From Zemynaea arenosa (lineage in GTDB: Bacteria > Pseudomonadota > Gammaproteobacteria > Burkholderiales > Burkholderiaceae_D), in the NCBI RefSeq assembly GCF_004614185.1, contig NZ_SPVF01000268.1, positions 1-64,000 on the forward strand: DNA of 64,000 nt, read 5' to 3'. The stretch's first letter is position 1. The number at the start of each line of letters is the position of its first letter. Position numbers and translations under genes: made by a program. Below the pieces are notes generated by a model. The model did no database searches. It saw nothing but the letters and a program-made list of their open reading frames with translations, and was not told the origin of the DNA. Shown piece by piece: positions 52,851-60,838 of the stretch.

Positions 52851-54281
52851 TCAGGCGTCCAGCAGGCGCGAAAACATCCGGGTGGCCATCAGGCCGACGG
52901 CCGTGTGGTGCGTGGTCGGCGACATCAGCGACGCCAGCAGGGCCATGACTTCGTCCTTGCTGCCCAGCGAAGCCACCTGCTCTTCCAGCTCGTGCAGCTC
53001 GTTGCGCGCGGCCGGCTCGGTCGCGTGATGGCGAATCAGGCCGCGCGGGATGCCGCTGTCCTGGCGCTGGCGGTGCGGCGCCAGCGATTCCAGGCTGCGC
53101 TGCATGGCGCGGTGGGTGCGCGCGGGGCCTTCGCCCGGCGTGCTGCAGATCCAGTCGCGCAGCACCTGCTGTTCGTAGGCGTTGAAGACGCCAAACATCT
53201 GGGCGCGCTCGCCCTGCACCAGCTTCCAGAAGCGCGAATTCTCCACCGGCTCGCCGCGCTTGATCCAGCCGGAGGCCTCCAGTGAGCGCAGGAAGTCCGG
53301 TATCTGCGCAGGCTGCGCGAGCCAGTCGTTGACCGAACGCCCCGCCACGCGGCAGTAGTCCGAGTGCATGTTCTTGCCCACCACCGCCTTGGCGCTCATG
53401 ATGTCCACCAGCTCGTGCTCCAGGTCGAACGAGGCGATCACCGAGGTGGTGCTGGCACCCAGGTCGTTCAGGCGGTAGCCATCCAGCACGCGCTGCATGA
53501 AGCGCGCGCTGTCGCCCACCTGCGGCATCAGCTGGCGCAGCGCCTGCACGGCCTTCTTCGCGTGCCCGTTGGCGGCGTTATCGACGGTCACGTGCAGCGT
53601 GAAGTAGTAGGGGTCGATCCCCAGCTCGTTGAGCTCATAGGACGTGATCAGCAGGTGCAGCGGCAGCTGCTCGTAACCGAGGTTAAAGCCTATCACTTCG
53701 GGCAGGAAGCTGTCGGCGCAGTGGGCCAGCGCCAGCTGGAGCGCGCCCTGCACGAAATGGTGGTCGGAGAGCGTCTCCCACTGCTCGCAGCCATGGGTGG
53801 CCAGCAGCTTGCGGTAGATGACCACGTGGTTCTTGTCCGGCACCCCGTCGCCCAGCTCTTCGAGATAGGTGCGGATCAGCGCGTGGAAGTCCGGGTTGTC
53901 CCACTGGCGCAGCAGGCCGTAGAGCCAGGAGCCGTCCACCAGCTTGGTGGGCGCGACGGCGCGCAGGAAGGCCAGCGCGGCGGACCGGCTCGGAAAATAG
54001 CGGCGCGGCGCGCCCGCCTTGCGGGCGGCCAGATAGGCCTTGTACTGCTCGCCCACATGGTCCGTGCGCTGCTCCATCCAGCCCTCCAGCGCGTGCAGGT
54101 CGGACGGCAGGTCGGCGGGCAGCTCGGCGGCGGCGGCGAGCTGGCGGCGCAGGTAGTCTTCGGCGGCGGGACGGGCGGACTGCGGGTCGGCGGCCAGCGC
54201 AAAGTACAAGGCGCGCGAGCCCGCGTTAGCGGACAGCGCAGTCTGCTGCTCGGCCAGGTCTTCGTAAGCGGTGGTGTTCAT
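52851..54281 (-). CDS. Heme-oxygenase-like (HDO-type) iron redox enzyme
   Basis: This encodes 476 residues of the Haem_oxygenas_2/iron-containing redox enzyme type. Candidate ligands in the central helices are E141/E142 and H152 (YLEELGDG, then NHVV), E195 and E204 (LPEVIGFNLGYEQLP), and H230, D234 and H240 (YFTLHVTVDNAANGHAKKA). The H-x3-D-x5-H spacing is wider than the H-x3-D-x2-H I recall for SznF, so metal binding is unproven. Members of this fold oxidise amines or guanidines, decarboxylate fatty acids, or cleave C-C bonds. It is first in the operon with cyanophycinase 2 and the CphA-like ligase (9-nt gap). The C-terminal ~150 residues are a helical extension of unknown role. The start at 54281 (ATG) is chosen over a TTG 4 codons upstream. 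Confidence 0.75.
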   Translation of the reverse strand: MNTTAYEDLAEQQTALSANAGSRALYFALAADPQSARPAAEDYLRRQLAAAAELPADLPSDLHALEGWMEQRTDHVGEQYKAYLAARKAGAPRRYFPSRSAALAFLRAVAPTKLVDGSWLYGLLRQWDNPDFHALIRTYLEELGDGVPDKNHVVIYRKLLATHGCEQWETLSDHHFVQGALQLALAHCADSFLPEVIGFNLGYEQLPLHLLITSYELNELGIDPYYFTLHVTVDNAANGHAKKAVQALRQLMPQVGDSARFMQRVLDGYRLNDLGASTTSVIASFDLEHELVDIMSAKAVVGKNMHSDYCRVAGRSVNDWLAQPAQIPDFLRSLEASGWIKRGEPVENSRFWKLVQGERAQMFGVFNAYEQQVLRDWICSTPGEGPARTHRAMQRSLESLAPHRQRQDSGIPRGLIRHHATEPAARNELHELEEQVASLGSKDEVMALLASLMSPTTHHTAVGLMATRMFSRLLDA

Positions 54282-54282
54282 G

Positions 54283-54292
54283 TGCAATTGCA
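54283..54292. promoter_or_regulatory. Palindrome immediately upstream of the HDO-like gene
   Basis: TGCAATTGCA ends 1 nt before the ATG (54281). It shares the core GCAATTGC with the candidate TetR operator at 19936-19949. It is short, so chance is possible. Confidence 0.25.
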
Positions 54293-54407
54293 AACCTTAG
54301 AGTTATTGCATCAATTATGTCGGGACCGCTTCCGTCGAGGAATCGGTACGCGGCTCCTGCCCCTGTAAGAATGGGACGACACAGGCGTCAGCCCGACCCA
54401 AGTCCCT

Positions 54408-54413
54408 TATAAT
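54408..54413 (+). promoter_or_regulatory. Predicted -10 box for folA
   Basis: A perfect TATAAT lies 38 nt before the folA TTG start. The -35 region (GCGTCA, 17-nt spacer) is poor. Confidence 0.4.
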
Positions 54414-54451
54414 TTGGCGTTTCGATCACGCGTTTTCAGAGCGACCAAGCC

Positions 54452-54958
54452 TTGACTACAGACACCATTTCGCTGCCACAACTTTCGATTGTGGTGGCCA
54501 TCGACAAGGCCGGCGGCATCGGCCTGAACAACCAGCTGCCGTGGCGGCTGCCGGAGGACCTGGCGCACTTCAAGCGCGTCACCAGCGGCCACGCCATCCT
54601 CATGGGCCGCAAGACCTATGACTCGATCGGCCGTCCGCTGCCCAACCGGCGCAACATCGTCATCACCCGCAACGCGCAGTGGGCGGCGGAAGGCGTGCAG
54701 ACCGCCGACTCGCTGACCGCGGCCCTGCGCCTGTCCGCCGGATCGCCCGCCTACATCATCGGCGGCGCCCAGATCTTCGCGGAGTCGATGGATATGGTGG
54801 ACCAGCTGATCGTCACCGAGATCGACAAGACCTTCGAGTGCGATACCTTCTTCCCGGCCATCGACAAGGACAAATGGGTGGAAACGGCACGCGAGCTGCA
54901 CTACTCGGAGACCAACGCCTGCGACTACGCGTTCGTGACGTACACGCGAAAAACCTGA
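54452..54958 (+). CDS. folA: Dihydrofolate reductase
   Basis: This encodes 168 residues starting at a TTG. It reduces dihydrofolate to tetrahydrofolate with NADPH. Signatures are VVAIDKAGGIGLNNQLPWRLPEDLAHFK (acidic catalytic D36), MGRKTYDSIGRPLPNRRN (NADPH phosphate) and AYIIGGAQIFAE. It supports the folate cycle needed by ThyA, which lies 10.6 kb away. The first residues before LSIVVAI are longer than usual by ~9. Confidence 0.95.
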   Translation: MTTDTISLPQLSIVVAIDKAGGIGLNNQLPWRLPEDLAHFKRVTSGHAILMGRKTYDSIGRPLPNRRNIVITRNAQWAAEGVQTADSLTAALRLSAGSPAYIIGGAQIFAESMDMVDQLIVTEIDKTFECDTFFPAIDKDKWVETARELHYSETNACDYAFVTYTRKT

Positions 54959-55143
54959 ACCGCGGCGAGCCGGGCAAGAGTGCGCCAACCGCCCGCACTT
55001 GCCGCTACGCTGGCCCCGGCGAACATGGCAAAAATAATCACCCACAGCTCAACCATATCTGCGACAATCCGCAACTTGATTTTCTGGTGCCGTGAGCGTC
55101 GTCCCTGCGAGGACCCTCATGGCGCTTTGCTTTGGAGACTTCC

Positions 55144-57399
55144 ATGAAATTCCGCTTCCCCATCGTGATCATTGACGAGGACTTCCGTTCCGAGAACACG
55201 TCCGGCCTGGGCATCCGTGCCCTCGCCAAGGCGATGGAGGACGAAGGCATGGAAGTCGTGGGCCTGACCAGCTACGGCGACCTCTCGCAGTTCGCCCAGC
55301 AGCAGTCGCGCGCCTCGGCCTTCGTGCTGTCCATCGACGACGAGGAGTTCGGCGAAGGCTCCGAGGAAGAGACCAACTTCGCGCTGGCCGCGCTGCGCAA
55401 GTTCGTGCAGGAGATCCGCCACAAGAACGCGGACATCCCCATCTACATGTACGGTGAGACGCGCACCTCGCGCCACATCCCGAACGACGTGCTGCGCGAG
55501 CTGCATGGCTTCATCCACATGTTCGAGGACACGCCGGAGTTCGTGGCCCGCCACATCATCCGCGAAGCCAAGTCCTACCTGGATGGCCTGGCGCCGCCGT
55601 TCTTCCGCGCGCTGGTCAACTACGCCAACGACGGTTCGTATTCGTGGCACTGCCCGGGGCACTCGGGCGGCGTGGCCTTCCTGAAGTCGCCGATCGGCCA
55701 GATGTTCCACCAGTTCTTTGGCGAGAACATGCTGCGCGCGGACGTCTGCAACGCGGTCGAGGAACTGGGGCAGCTGCTGGACCACACCGGCCCGGTGGCC
55801 AAGTCCGAGCGCAACGCGGCTCGCATCTACGGGTCGGACCACTGCTACTTCGTCACCAACGGCACCTCCACGTCCAACAAGATGGTGTGGCATTCGACCG
55901 TGGCGCCGGGCGACATCGTGGTGGTGGACCGCAACTGCCACAAGTCGATCCTGCACTCGATCATCATGTGCGGCGCGATCCCCGTGTTCTTGATGCCGAC
56001 CCGGAATCACCTCGGCATCATCGGCCCGATCCCGCTGGAAGAGTTCACGCCCGAATCGATCGCCCGCAAGATCGAGGCCAATCCGTTTGCGCGCGAAGCC
56101 AAGAACAAGAAGCCGCGCATCCTCACCATCACCCAGTCGACCTACGACGGCGTGGTGTACAACGTCGAGACCCTGCGCGAAATGTTGGATGGGAAGATCG
56201 ACACCCTGCACTTCGACGAAGCGTGGCTGCCGCATGCGGCCTTCCACGACTTCTATCGCAACATGCACGCCATCGGCAAGGACCGGCCGCGCGCCAAGCA
56301 GTCGATGATCTTCTCGACCCAGTCGACCCACAAGCTGCTGGCGGGCCTGTCGCAGGCCTCGCAGGTGCTGGTGCGCGAGTCCGAGACCGTGAAGCTGGAC
56401 CAGGATGCCTTCAATGAGGCTTACCTGATGCACACCTCCACTTCGCCGCAGTACTCGATCATCGCATCGTGCGACGTGGCGGCGGCCATGATGGAGGCGC
56501 CGGGCGGCACCGCGCTGGTCGAGGAATCCATCGCCGAGGCCCTGGACTTCCGCCGCGCGATGCGCAAGGTGGATGAGGAATGGGGTGCCGAGTCGTGGTG
56601 GTTCAAGGTCTGGGGTCCGGACAAGTTTGCGGACGAAGGCGTGGGCGACCGCGACGACTGGATGATCCGCGCGGAGGACAACTGGCACGGCTTCGGCAAC
56701 CTGGCGCCGGGCTTCAACATGCTGGACCCGATCAAGTCGACCATCGTCACGCCGGGCCTGGACATCAACGGCCAGTTCGCGGACAAGGGCATCCCGGCGT
56801 CGATCGTGACCAAGTACCTGGCGGAGCACGGCGTGATCATCGAAAAGTGCGGGCTGTACTCGTTCTTCATCATGTTCACCATCGGGATCACCAAGGGCCG
56901 CTGGAACACGCTGGTAGCAGCGCTGCAGCAGTTCAAGGATGACTACGACAAGAACCAGCCGATCTGGCGCGTGATGCCGGAGTTCGCGGGTGCGAATCCG
57001 GTGTACGAGTCGATGGGCCTGCGCGACCTGTGCCAGATGATCCACGAGTCGTACAAGGCCTACGACGTGGCGCGCCTGACCACGCAGATGTATTTGTCCG
57101 ACATGGTGCCGGCGATGAAGCCGTCGGACGCGTTTGCGAAGATGGCGCACCGGGAGATCGAGCGGGTGGCCATCGACGAGCTGGAAGGCCGCATCACGGC
57201 GATCCTGCTGACGCCTTATCCGCCGGGGATTCCGCTCCTGATTCCAGGCGAGCGGTTCAACAAGACCATCGTCGACTACCTGCGCTTCGCGCGCGACTTC
57301 AACGAGCGCTTCCCGGGCTTCGAGACGGACGTCCATGGCCTGGTCAAGCGCGAGGTCAACGGCAAGCTCGGCTACTTCGTCGACTGCGTGAAGCAGTAA
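55144..57399 (+). CDS. Arginine/lysine/ornithine decarboxylase (PLP, fold I)
   Basis: This encodes 751 residues, the length of the inducible decarboxylases AdiA, CadA and SpeF. It has an N-terminal wing (receiver-like) domain from MKFRFPIVIIDEDF, then the PLP domain with HCPGHSGGVAFLKSP, the FDEAWLPHAAF region and PLP Lys in STQSTHKLLAGLSQ, and a C-terminal domain. A GGAG ribosome-binding site precedes the ATG at 55144. Which amino acid it prefers is not certain. Being next to cyanophycin genes, removal or use of arginine (to agmatine) is attractive, but this is inference. Confidence 0.92.
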   Translation: MKFRFPIVIIDEDFRSENTSGLGIRALAKAMEDEGMEVVGLTSYGDLSQFAQQQSRASAFVLSIDDEEFGEGSEEETNFALAALRKFVQEIRHKNADIPIYMYGETRTSRHIPNDVLRELHGFIHMFEDTPEFVARHIIREAKSYLDGLAPPFFRALVNYANDGSYSWHCPGHSGGVAFLKSPIGQMFHQFFGENMLRADVCNAVEELGQLLDHTGPVAKSERNAARIYGSDHCYFVTNGTSTSNKMVWHSTVAPGDIVVVDRNCHKSILHSIIMCGAIPVFLMPTRNHLGIIGPIPLEEFTPESIARKIEANPFAREAKNKKPRILTITQSTYDGVVYNVETLREMLDGKIDTLHFDEAWLPHAAFHDFYRNMHAIGKDRPRAKQSMIFSTQSTHKLLAGLSQASQVLVRESETVKLDQDAFNEAYLMHTSTSPQYSIIASCDVAAAMMEAPGGTALVEESIAEALDFRRAMRKVDEEWGAESWWFKVWGPDKFADEGVGDRDDWMIRAEDNWHGFGNLAPGFNMLDPIKSTIVTPGLDINGQFADKGIPASIVTKYLAEHGVIIEKCGLYSFFIMFTIGITKGRWNTLVAALQQFKDDYDKNQPIWRVMPEFAGANPVYESMGLRDLCQMIHESYKAYDVARLTTQMYLSDMVPAMKPSDAFAKMAHREIERVAIDELEGRITAILLTPYPPGIPLLIPGERFNKTIVDYLRFARDFNERFPGFETDVHGLVKREVNGKLGYFVDCVKQ

Positions 57400-57409
57400 G
57401 CCCACCATC

Positions 57410-57432
57410 GCGGCGCCCTTCCCCGGCGCCGC
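57410..57432 (+). terminator. Weak hairpin after the decarboxylase gene
   Basis: A stem GCGGCGCC / GGCGCCGC with a 7-nt loop follows the stop by ~10 nt but has no T-run, so it may only stabilise the mRNA end. Confidence 0.35.
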
Positions 57433-57444
57433 GCTCTCGCACGC

Positions 57445-57579
57445 TTAGCGCATGATGATCGCGCCAATCAACAGCGCCGACACCAGTGTTCCCCCAACGA
57501 CCATGAATATCCCGATGGCCCTCATGGTTCGTTCGCGCTCTTCGGGTTCAAAGATGTGCCGTAGGAGTTTATCAAACAT
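57445..57579 (-). CDS. Small membrane protein (44 residues), unrecognised
   Basis: This open frame encodes 44 residues: a charged N-terminus (MFDKLLRHIFEPEERERTMRA) followed by a single TM helix (IGIFMVVGGTLVSALLIGAIIMR). A strong GGAGGG ribosome-binding site lies 8 nt before the ATG. The topology fits a small single-span inner-membrane protein. It ends 45 nt from the decarboxylase stop on the opposite strand. I do not recognise a family; it may be a regulatory peptide. Confidence 0.7.
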   Translation of the reverse strand: MFDKLLRHIFEPEERERTMRAIGIFMVVGGTLVSALLIGAIIMR

Positions 57580-57620
57580 GGCCAGCCCTCCGTATCAGTG
57601 ATCTCACTATAGCAGCACAT

Positions 57621-58103
57621 TCACTCCGCCCAGAAGTGCGTCGCGGTGAAAGTCACAGCGGTCACTGCCGCCGCGCCGATCGAGGTTATCAGGAAGACGT
57701 TGCGCCGGGCAAAGTGTTCGTCACGTGAATTGACTCGCCGTCTTCCAGAGTTCCTTTGATGCTCATCTGCCTCAAGGGCGCCCAAAAGCACGAAAACTGA
57801 CGAAAGGAGCATGAACACCGAATGCCAACCTATCGAAGTCAGCGCAATAGTTGCGTCACTCGTGCTCGCGAGACCCTTGCCTAGCAATACGTTGAGGTGC
57901 CTACCAGCCTCATACATGGCCGCTGTACACATCGCGATGACGGTCCAGAAGAGTTGGCCGTCCTTGACAGAGCGGTATACCAACGCTCCGATCCTCCCCC
58001 GATAGCGGCTATGCAGAGTGGCCAAAGGAAGCAAAGCAATTGGAGCCAGGAGCGGTGTCGCCACATTCGTGAGAAACCACATCGCGGCATGAGGGAAGTC
58101 CAT
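57621..58103 (-). CDS. Unrecognised four-TM membrane protein in lower-GC DNA
   Basis: This encodes 160 residues with four hydrophobic stretches (about 8-30, 50-66, 84-109, 135-155). I do not recognise a family. Base composition is visibly lower in GC (about 53-57% in sampled lines) than the flanking genes, suggesting recent acquisition or relaxed constraint. The start at 58103 lacks a clear ribosome-binding site; the next in-frame ATG is 7 codons later. Confidence 0.55.
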   Translation of the reverse strand: MDFPHAAMWFLTNVATPLLAPIALLPLATLHSRYRGRIGALVYRSVKDGQLFWTVIAMCTAAMYEAGRHLNVLLGKGLASTSDATIALTSIGWHSVFMLLSSVFVLLGALEADEHQRNSGRRRVNSRDEHFARRNVFLITSIGAAAVTAVTFTATHFWAE

Positions 58104-58197
58104 GTGGCTGCACCGGTAAGAGGATCGCGGTAGCGTACCTCCCGCACGGAACGCCGTCGCGAGGTGGATCAGCGCGGCGGAGGGAACAAAACCGCAG

Positions 58198-58446
58198 TCA
58201 CGCGAAGGGGTTGTCGACCTTCTTTGACTTTGGGGGCGGGAGCTGGGCGGGGAGCTGCTTGGACTCGAGGTGGGCGACGATGTCCGCCAGGAGCAGGTGC
58301 AGGGCGCGCGCGTTGGCGAGGCCTTGCTGGTCGGCGGTCAGGTCGATGTCACCGCTGATGGTGACGCGGTCCACCCGGTTCTCGACCTGCAGGCCGCCGA
58401 TCTGCAGCACATCCGCCTCGTTGGCATAGGGTTTGAACGACTTCAC
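58198..58446 (-). CDS. Conserved-looking small protein coupled to the endonuclease gene
   Basis: This encodes 82 residues with a GTG start (58446) overlapping the endonuclease stop by GTGA and AAAGGAG ~7 nt upstream; a GTG one codon earlier is possible. The protein is soluble: SFKPYANEADVLQIGGLQVENRVDRVTISGDIDLTADQQGLANA, then a helix and a Lys/Pro-rich tail (PPPKSKKVDNPFA). Function is unknown. Being coupled to a secreted nuclease gene raises the idea of an accessory or immunity role, but nothing in the sequence proves it. Confidence 0.65.
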   Translation of the reverse strand: MKSFKPYANEADVLQIGGLQVENRVDRVTISGDIDLTADQQGLANARALHLLLADIVAHLESKQLPAQLPPPKSKKVDNPFA

Positions 58447-59237
58447 CACGCATCTCCTTTCCGCGACTTCGACGCCTTCTTCACCTTCGGCAGCTTGAGC
58501 ATTTGCCGCTTCTGCTGCTCGCTCAAGGACGGCAGCAGGTTGATTCCGATGACCTGCTCCAGCTCCGCCACCGGCATCACCCGCACCTCGCCCCATCCGC
58601 TGTTCTCGACGAACCACGCCGCCCCGGCGCGCTGCCGCGGACTCCAGACCGCCTTGTACAGGTGGGTCGGCACCAGCACATTGCCCACCTTCTGCAACTG
58701 CGCCCCAACGAATGCAGGACCGGTCAGCACATACAGCGCACCATCCTTCTTCGCCATCTTGCGTACCGCGCCTTCGATGCCCGCCCACACATGGCGGTTG
58801 TTGTCCGCATCCTGCGGCACCATGTTCGCCAGCGTGAAGCTCTCGTACTGCGAGCGCCGGTCCGGCATGTCCCCGTTGGGCGACATATGGCCGCGGTCAA
58901 ACCCGCTGCGCGCGTAGTCCTTCAACTCAGCGCGCTCGCTGCGCGGCAGCCGCTCCTCGGGATGGAAGCTGTTCTCGCGCGAGAGGGTCTGCGCCGACGC
59001 GATGGCATCGGCCTTCAGGTACTCAGCCGACCACAGCGGCGTGCGCGTGAGCCCCGAGTGCATGACGCCAAAGACACCGTAGCACAGCTCCCGCGTCGCG
59101 GTCGCGAGCTTTGCGTTGCGGATTTCGGGCGTGCGCCCATCGAGGTAATGGGCCGGGCATTCGCCGGCGAGAGCCGCACCAGCAAGCGTGGATGCGGCCA
59201 GGACCAGCGCCAGGCTGGCCAGGGACAAGCGGATCAT
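58443..59237 (-). CDS. Secreted DNA/RNA non-specific endonuclease
   Basis: This encodes 264 residues. A signal peptide (cleavage near residue 24) directs export. The NucA/Serratia nuclease motif DRGH is at residues 114-117 (GFDRGHMSPNGDM; H117 is the general base), and QDADNNRHVW holds the Mg-binding Asn. It degrades extracellular or periplasmic DNA and RNA, probably for nutrition. It ends in a Lys-rich tail. The downstream 82-residue gene is translationally coupled. Confidence 0.93.
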   Translation of the reverse strand: MIRLSLASLALVLAASTLAGAALAGECPAHYLDGRTPEIRNAKLATATRELCYGVFGVMHSGLTRTPLWSAEYLKADAIASAQTLSRENSFHPEERLPRSERAELKDYARSGFDRGHMSPNGDMPDRRSQYESFTLANMVPQDADNNRHVWAGIEGAVRKMAKKDGALYVLTGPAFVGAQLQKVGNVLVPTHLYKAVWSPRQRAGAAWFVENSGWGEVRVMPVAELEQVIGINLLPSLSEQQKRQMLKLPKVKKASKSRKGDAW

Positions 59238-59314
59238 TCAGGAGCAGGAAGAGCAGGACACGGCCGCCATTGTAGCGGCCTTTGCACGCGCCATCGCACC
59301 CGCGCGGACAAATC

Positions 59315-60271
59315 CTAGGTGGCCGCTCCAGCCAGACGTAAAAGCCGCTGCGCCACCCGCACCACAGCCTCGCGCAGCGCCACCGGCTCGCGCACCTCGA
59401 ACTCGCACGGCACCGAAGCCAGGTGCGACGCGAACCATTCGATATGGTCGGTGTGGCAGCGCATCAGCACCCCGTCATCGGTCTGCTCGAACAGGCCCAC
59501 GCCGTCGAACATGTAGGCACTCGCCGATTTGAGGTCGGTCTTCAAAAGCACCGTGACCGGGTGCGTGCGCTGCATGGTGGCCAAGGACTGCTTCAGGTGG
59601 GCCAGCGCATCGAACCCCGCCGGGCGCGCAAAGTACGCGGGCCGCAAGTCCACCCGCACGATGCGGTCGAGACGGAACGAACGCATGCTGTGCCGCAGAT
59701 GGCACATGCCGATCACGTACCAGCACCCCATGCGAAACGCCAGCCCGTACGCATCGAAGTCCCGCTCCGTATCCCGCCCGTCCGGCGCCCGGTAGTGCAT
59801 GTAGACGCGCTGCTGGGCCAGCGCCGCGGAGCTCAGCGTCACCAGCGCATCGTTATCGGCCGGGGCCACCGAGCGCACCATGTCCAGGCGCACCGTCTCG
59901 TCCACCGCCCGCACCCGCCGCTTCAGGTTCGCGGGCATGATGCGTTCCAGCTTGGCCTGCGCGCTCGCCACTGCGGGCGCCGCCTCCGCAAAGCCCAGGC
60001 TCTTGGCCGCCAGCAGGCCGACCGACAGCGCCAGCGCCTCGTCGTCCGTGAACATCATCGGCGGGAGCTTAAAGCCGGGCATGATGGCGTAGCCGCCGTA
60101 GCGCCCGCGCTCGGTGGTGATCGGGATGCCGATCTCCTCCAGCGTGCCGATGTAGCGCCGCAGCGTACGCGTGTCCACGCCGAGACGGGCGGACATCTCG
60201 GCGCCGCTCATGCGGCCATGGGTTTGTAGCAGTTCCAGGACTGCGAGTACGCGGGTGGTCGGGTGGTACAT
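59315..60271 (-). CDS. YafY-type HTH/WYL-domain transcriptional regulator
   Basis: This encodes 318 residues. An HTH_11 domain at the N-terminus (RMSGAEMSARLGVDTRTLRRYIGTLEEIGIPI) and a WYL domain (QRVYMHYRAPDGRDTERDFDAYGLAFRMGCWYVIG) form the YafY layout. WYL domains can sense ligands such as nucleic acids or small molecules. The start at 60271 is the first codon with family similarity; the open frame continues upstream without it. It lies 2 nt from the EamA gene stop, likely one operon. Confidence 0.9.
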   Translation of the reverse strand: MYHPTTRVLAVLELLQTHGRMSGAEMSARLGVDTRTLRRYIGTLEEIGIPITTERGRYGGYAIMPGFKLPPMMFTDDEALALSVGLLAAKSLGFAEAAPAVASAQAKLERIMPANLKRRVRAVDETVRLDMVRSVAPADNDALVTLSSAALAQQRVYMHYRAPDGRDTERDFDAYGLAFRMGCWYVIGMCHLRHSMRSFRLDRIVRVDLRPAYFARPAGFDALAHLKQSLATMQRTHPVTVLLKTDLKSASAYMFDGVGLFEQTDDGVLMRCHTDHIEWFASHLASVPCEFEVREPVALREAVVRVAQRLLRLAGAAT

Positions 60272-60273
60272 GG

Positions 60274-60705
60274 TCAGAACGCGATGATGACAATGGAGCC
60301 GGCGACGATCAGCGCGCCTCCAATCGCGATGGGCCAAGTCAGCTGCTCGCCCACGAACAGGACTCCGAGCAGGATAGCAATGGCAACCGACAGCTTGTCG
60401 ACCGGCGCCACCTTGCTCACTGGCCCGAGCTGCAACGCACGGTAGTAGCACAGCCAGGACAGCCCGGTCGCCACGCCAGACAGCACCAGGAATAGCCAAC
60501 TGTGTGCCGGGATCGTCGACGGTTTCTGCCATTCGCCGCGCTGCCACACCAGCCCCCCGGTCACCGCCAGGATGACGACGGTGCGGATGAGAGTCGCCAG
60601 GTTCGAGTTCAGCCCCACCACGCCCAGCTTGCCGAAGAGCGCCGTCAGCGCGGCGAAAAACGCCGACCCCAGCGCGAATCCCACCCAGGATGAAAACAGG
60701 TTCAT
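60274..60705 (-). CDS. EamA-type short membrane transporter
   Basis: This encodes 143 residues with five TM segments, a single EamA repeat. Proteins of this size are thought to pair into dimers to make a drug/metabolite exporter. The end GEQLTWPIAIGGALIVAGSIVII is typical. The ATG at 60705 has GGAGGT upstream. It is directly followed by the WYL regulator gene. Confidence 0.87.
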   Translation of the reverse strand: MNLFSSWVGFALGSAFFAALTALFGKLGVVGLNSNLATLIRTVVILAVTGGLVWQRGEWQKPSTIPAHSWLFLVLSGVATGLSWLCYYRALQLGPVSKVAPVDKLSVAIAILLGVLFVGEQLTWPIAIGGALIVAGSIVIIAF

Positions 60706-60838
60706 GCCGACCTCCGATGCTTGGAAGTTGCCATTGTAGTCATCTAATAGGGCCAAATCTGTCCTATTTAGAAATTATTCTCCTGGCACTGTCACTTGAG
60801 CAGTGGCTCAAACGTCGTAGCGCAAGGAGGAAAACAAA

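Noticed and set aside
54972-55002. Hairpin after folA as a terminator or attenuator for the decarboxylase
   Set aside because: The stem GGCAAG-GTGCG / CGCACTTGCC is plausible, but there is no T-run and no leader peptide, so I did not call a feature.
60272-60547. Upstream extension of the WYL regulator
   Set aside because: It overlaps the EamA-type gene on the same strand and has no HTH similarity.
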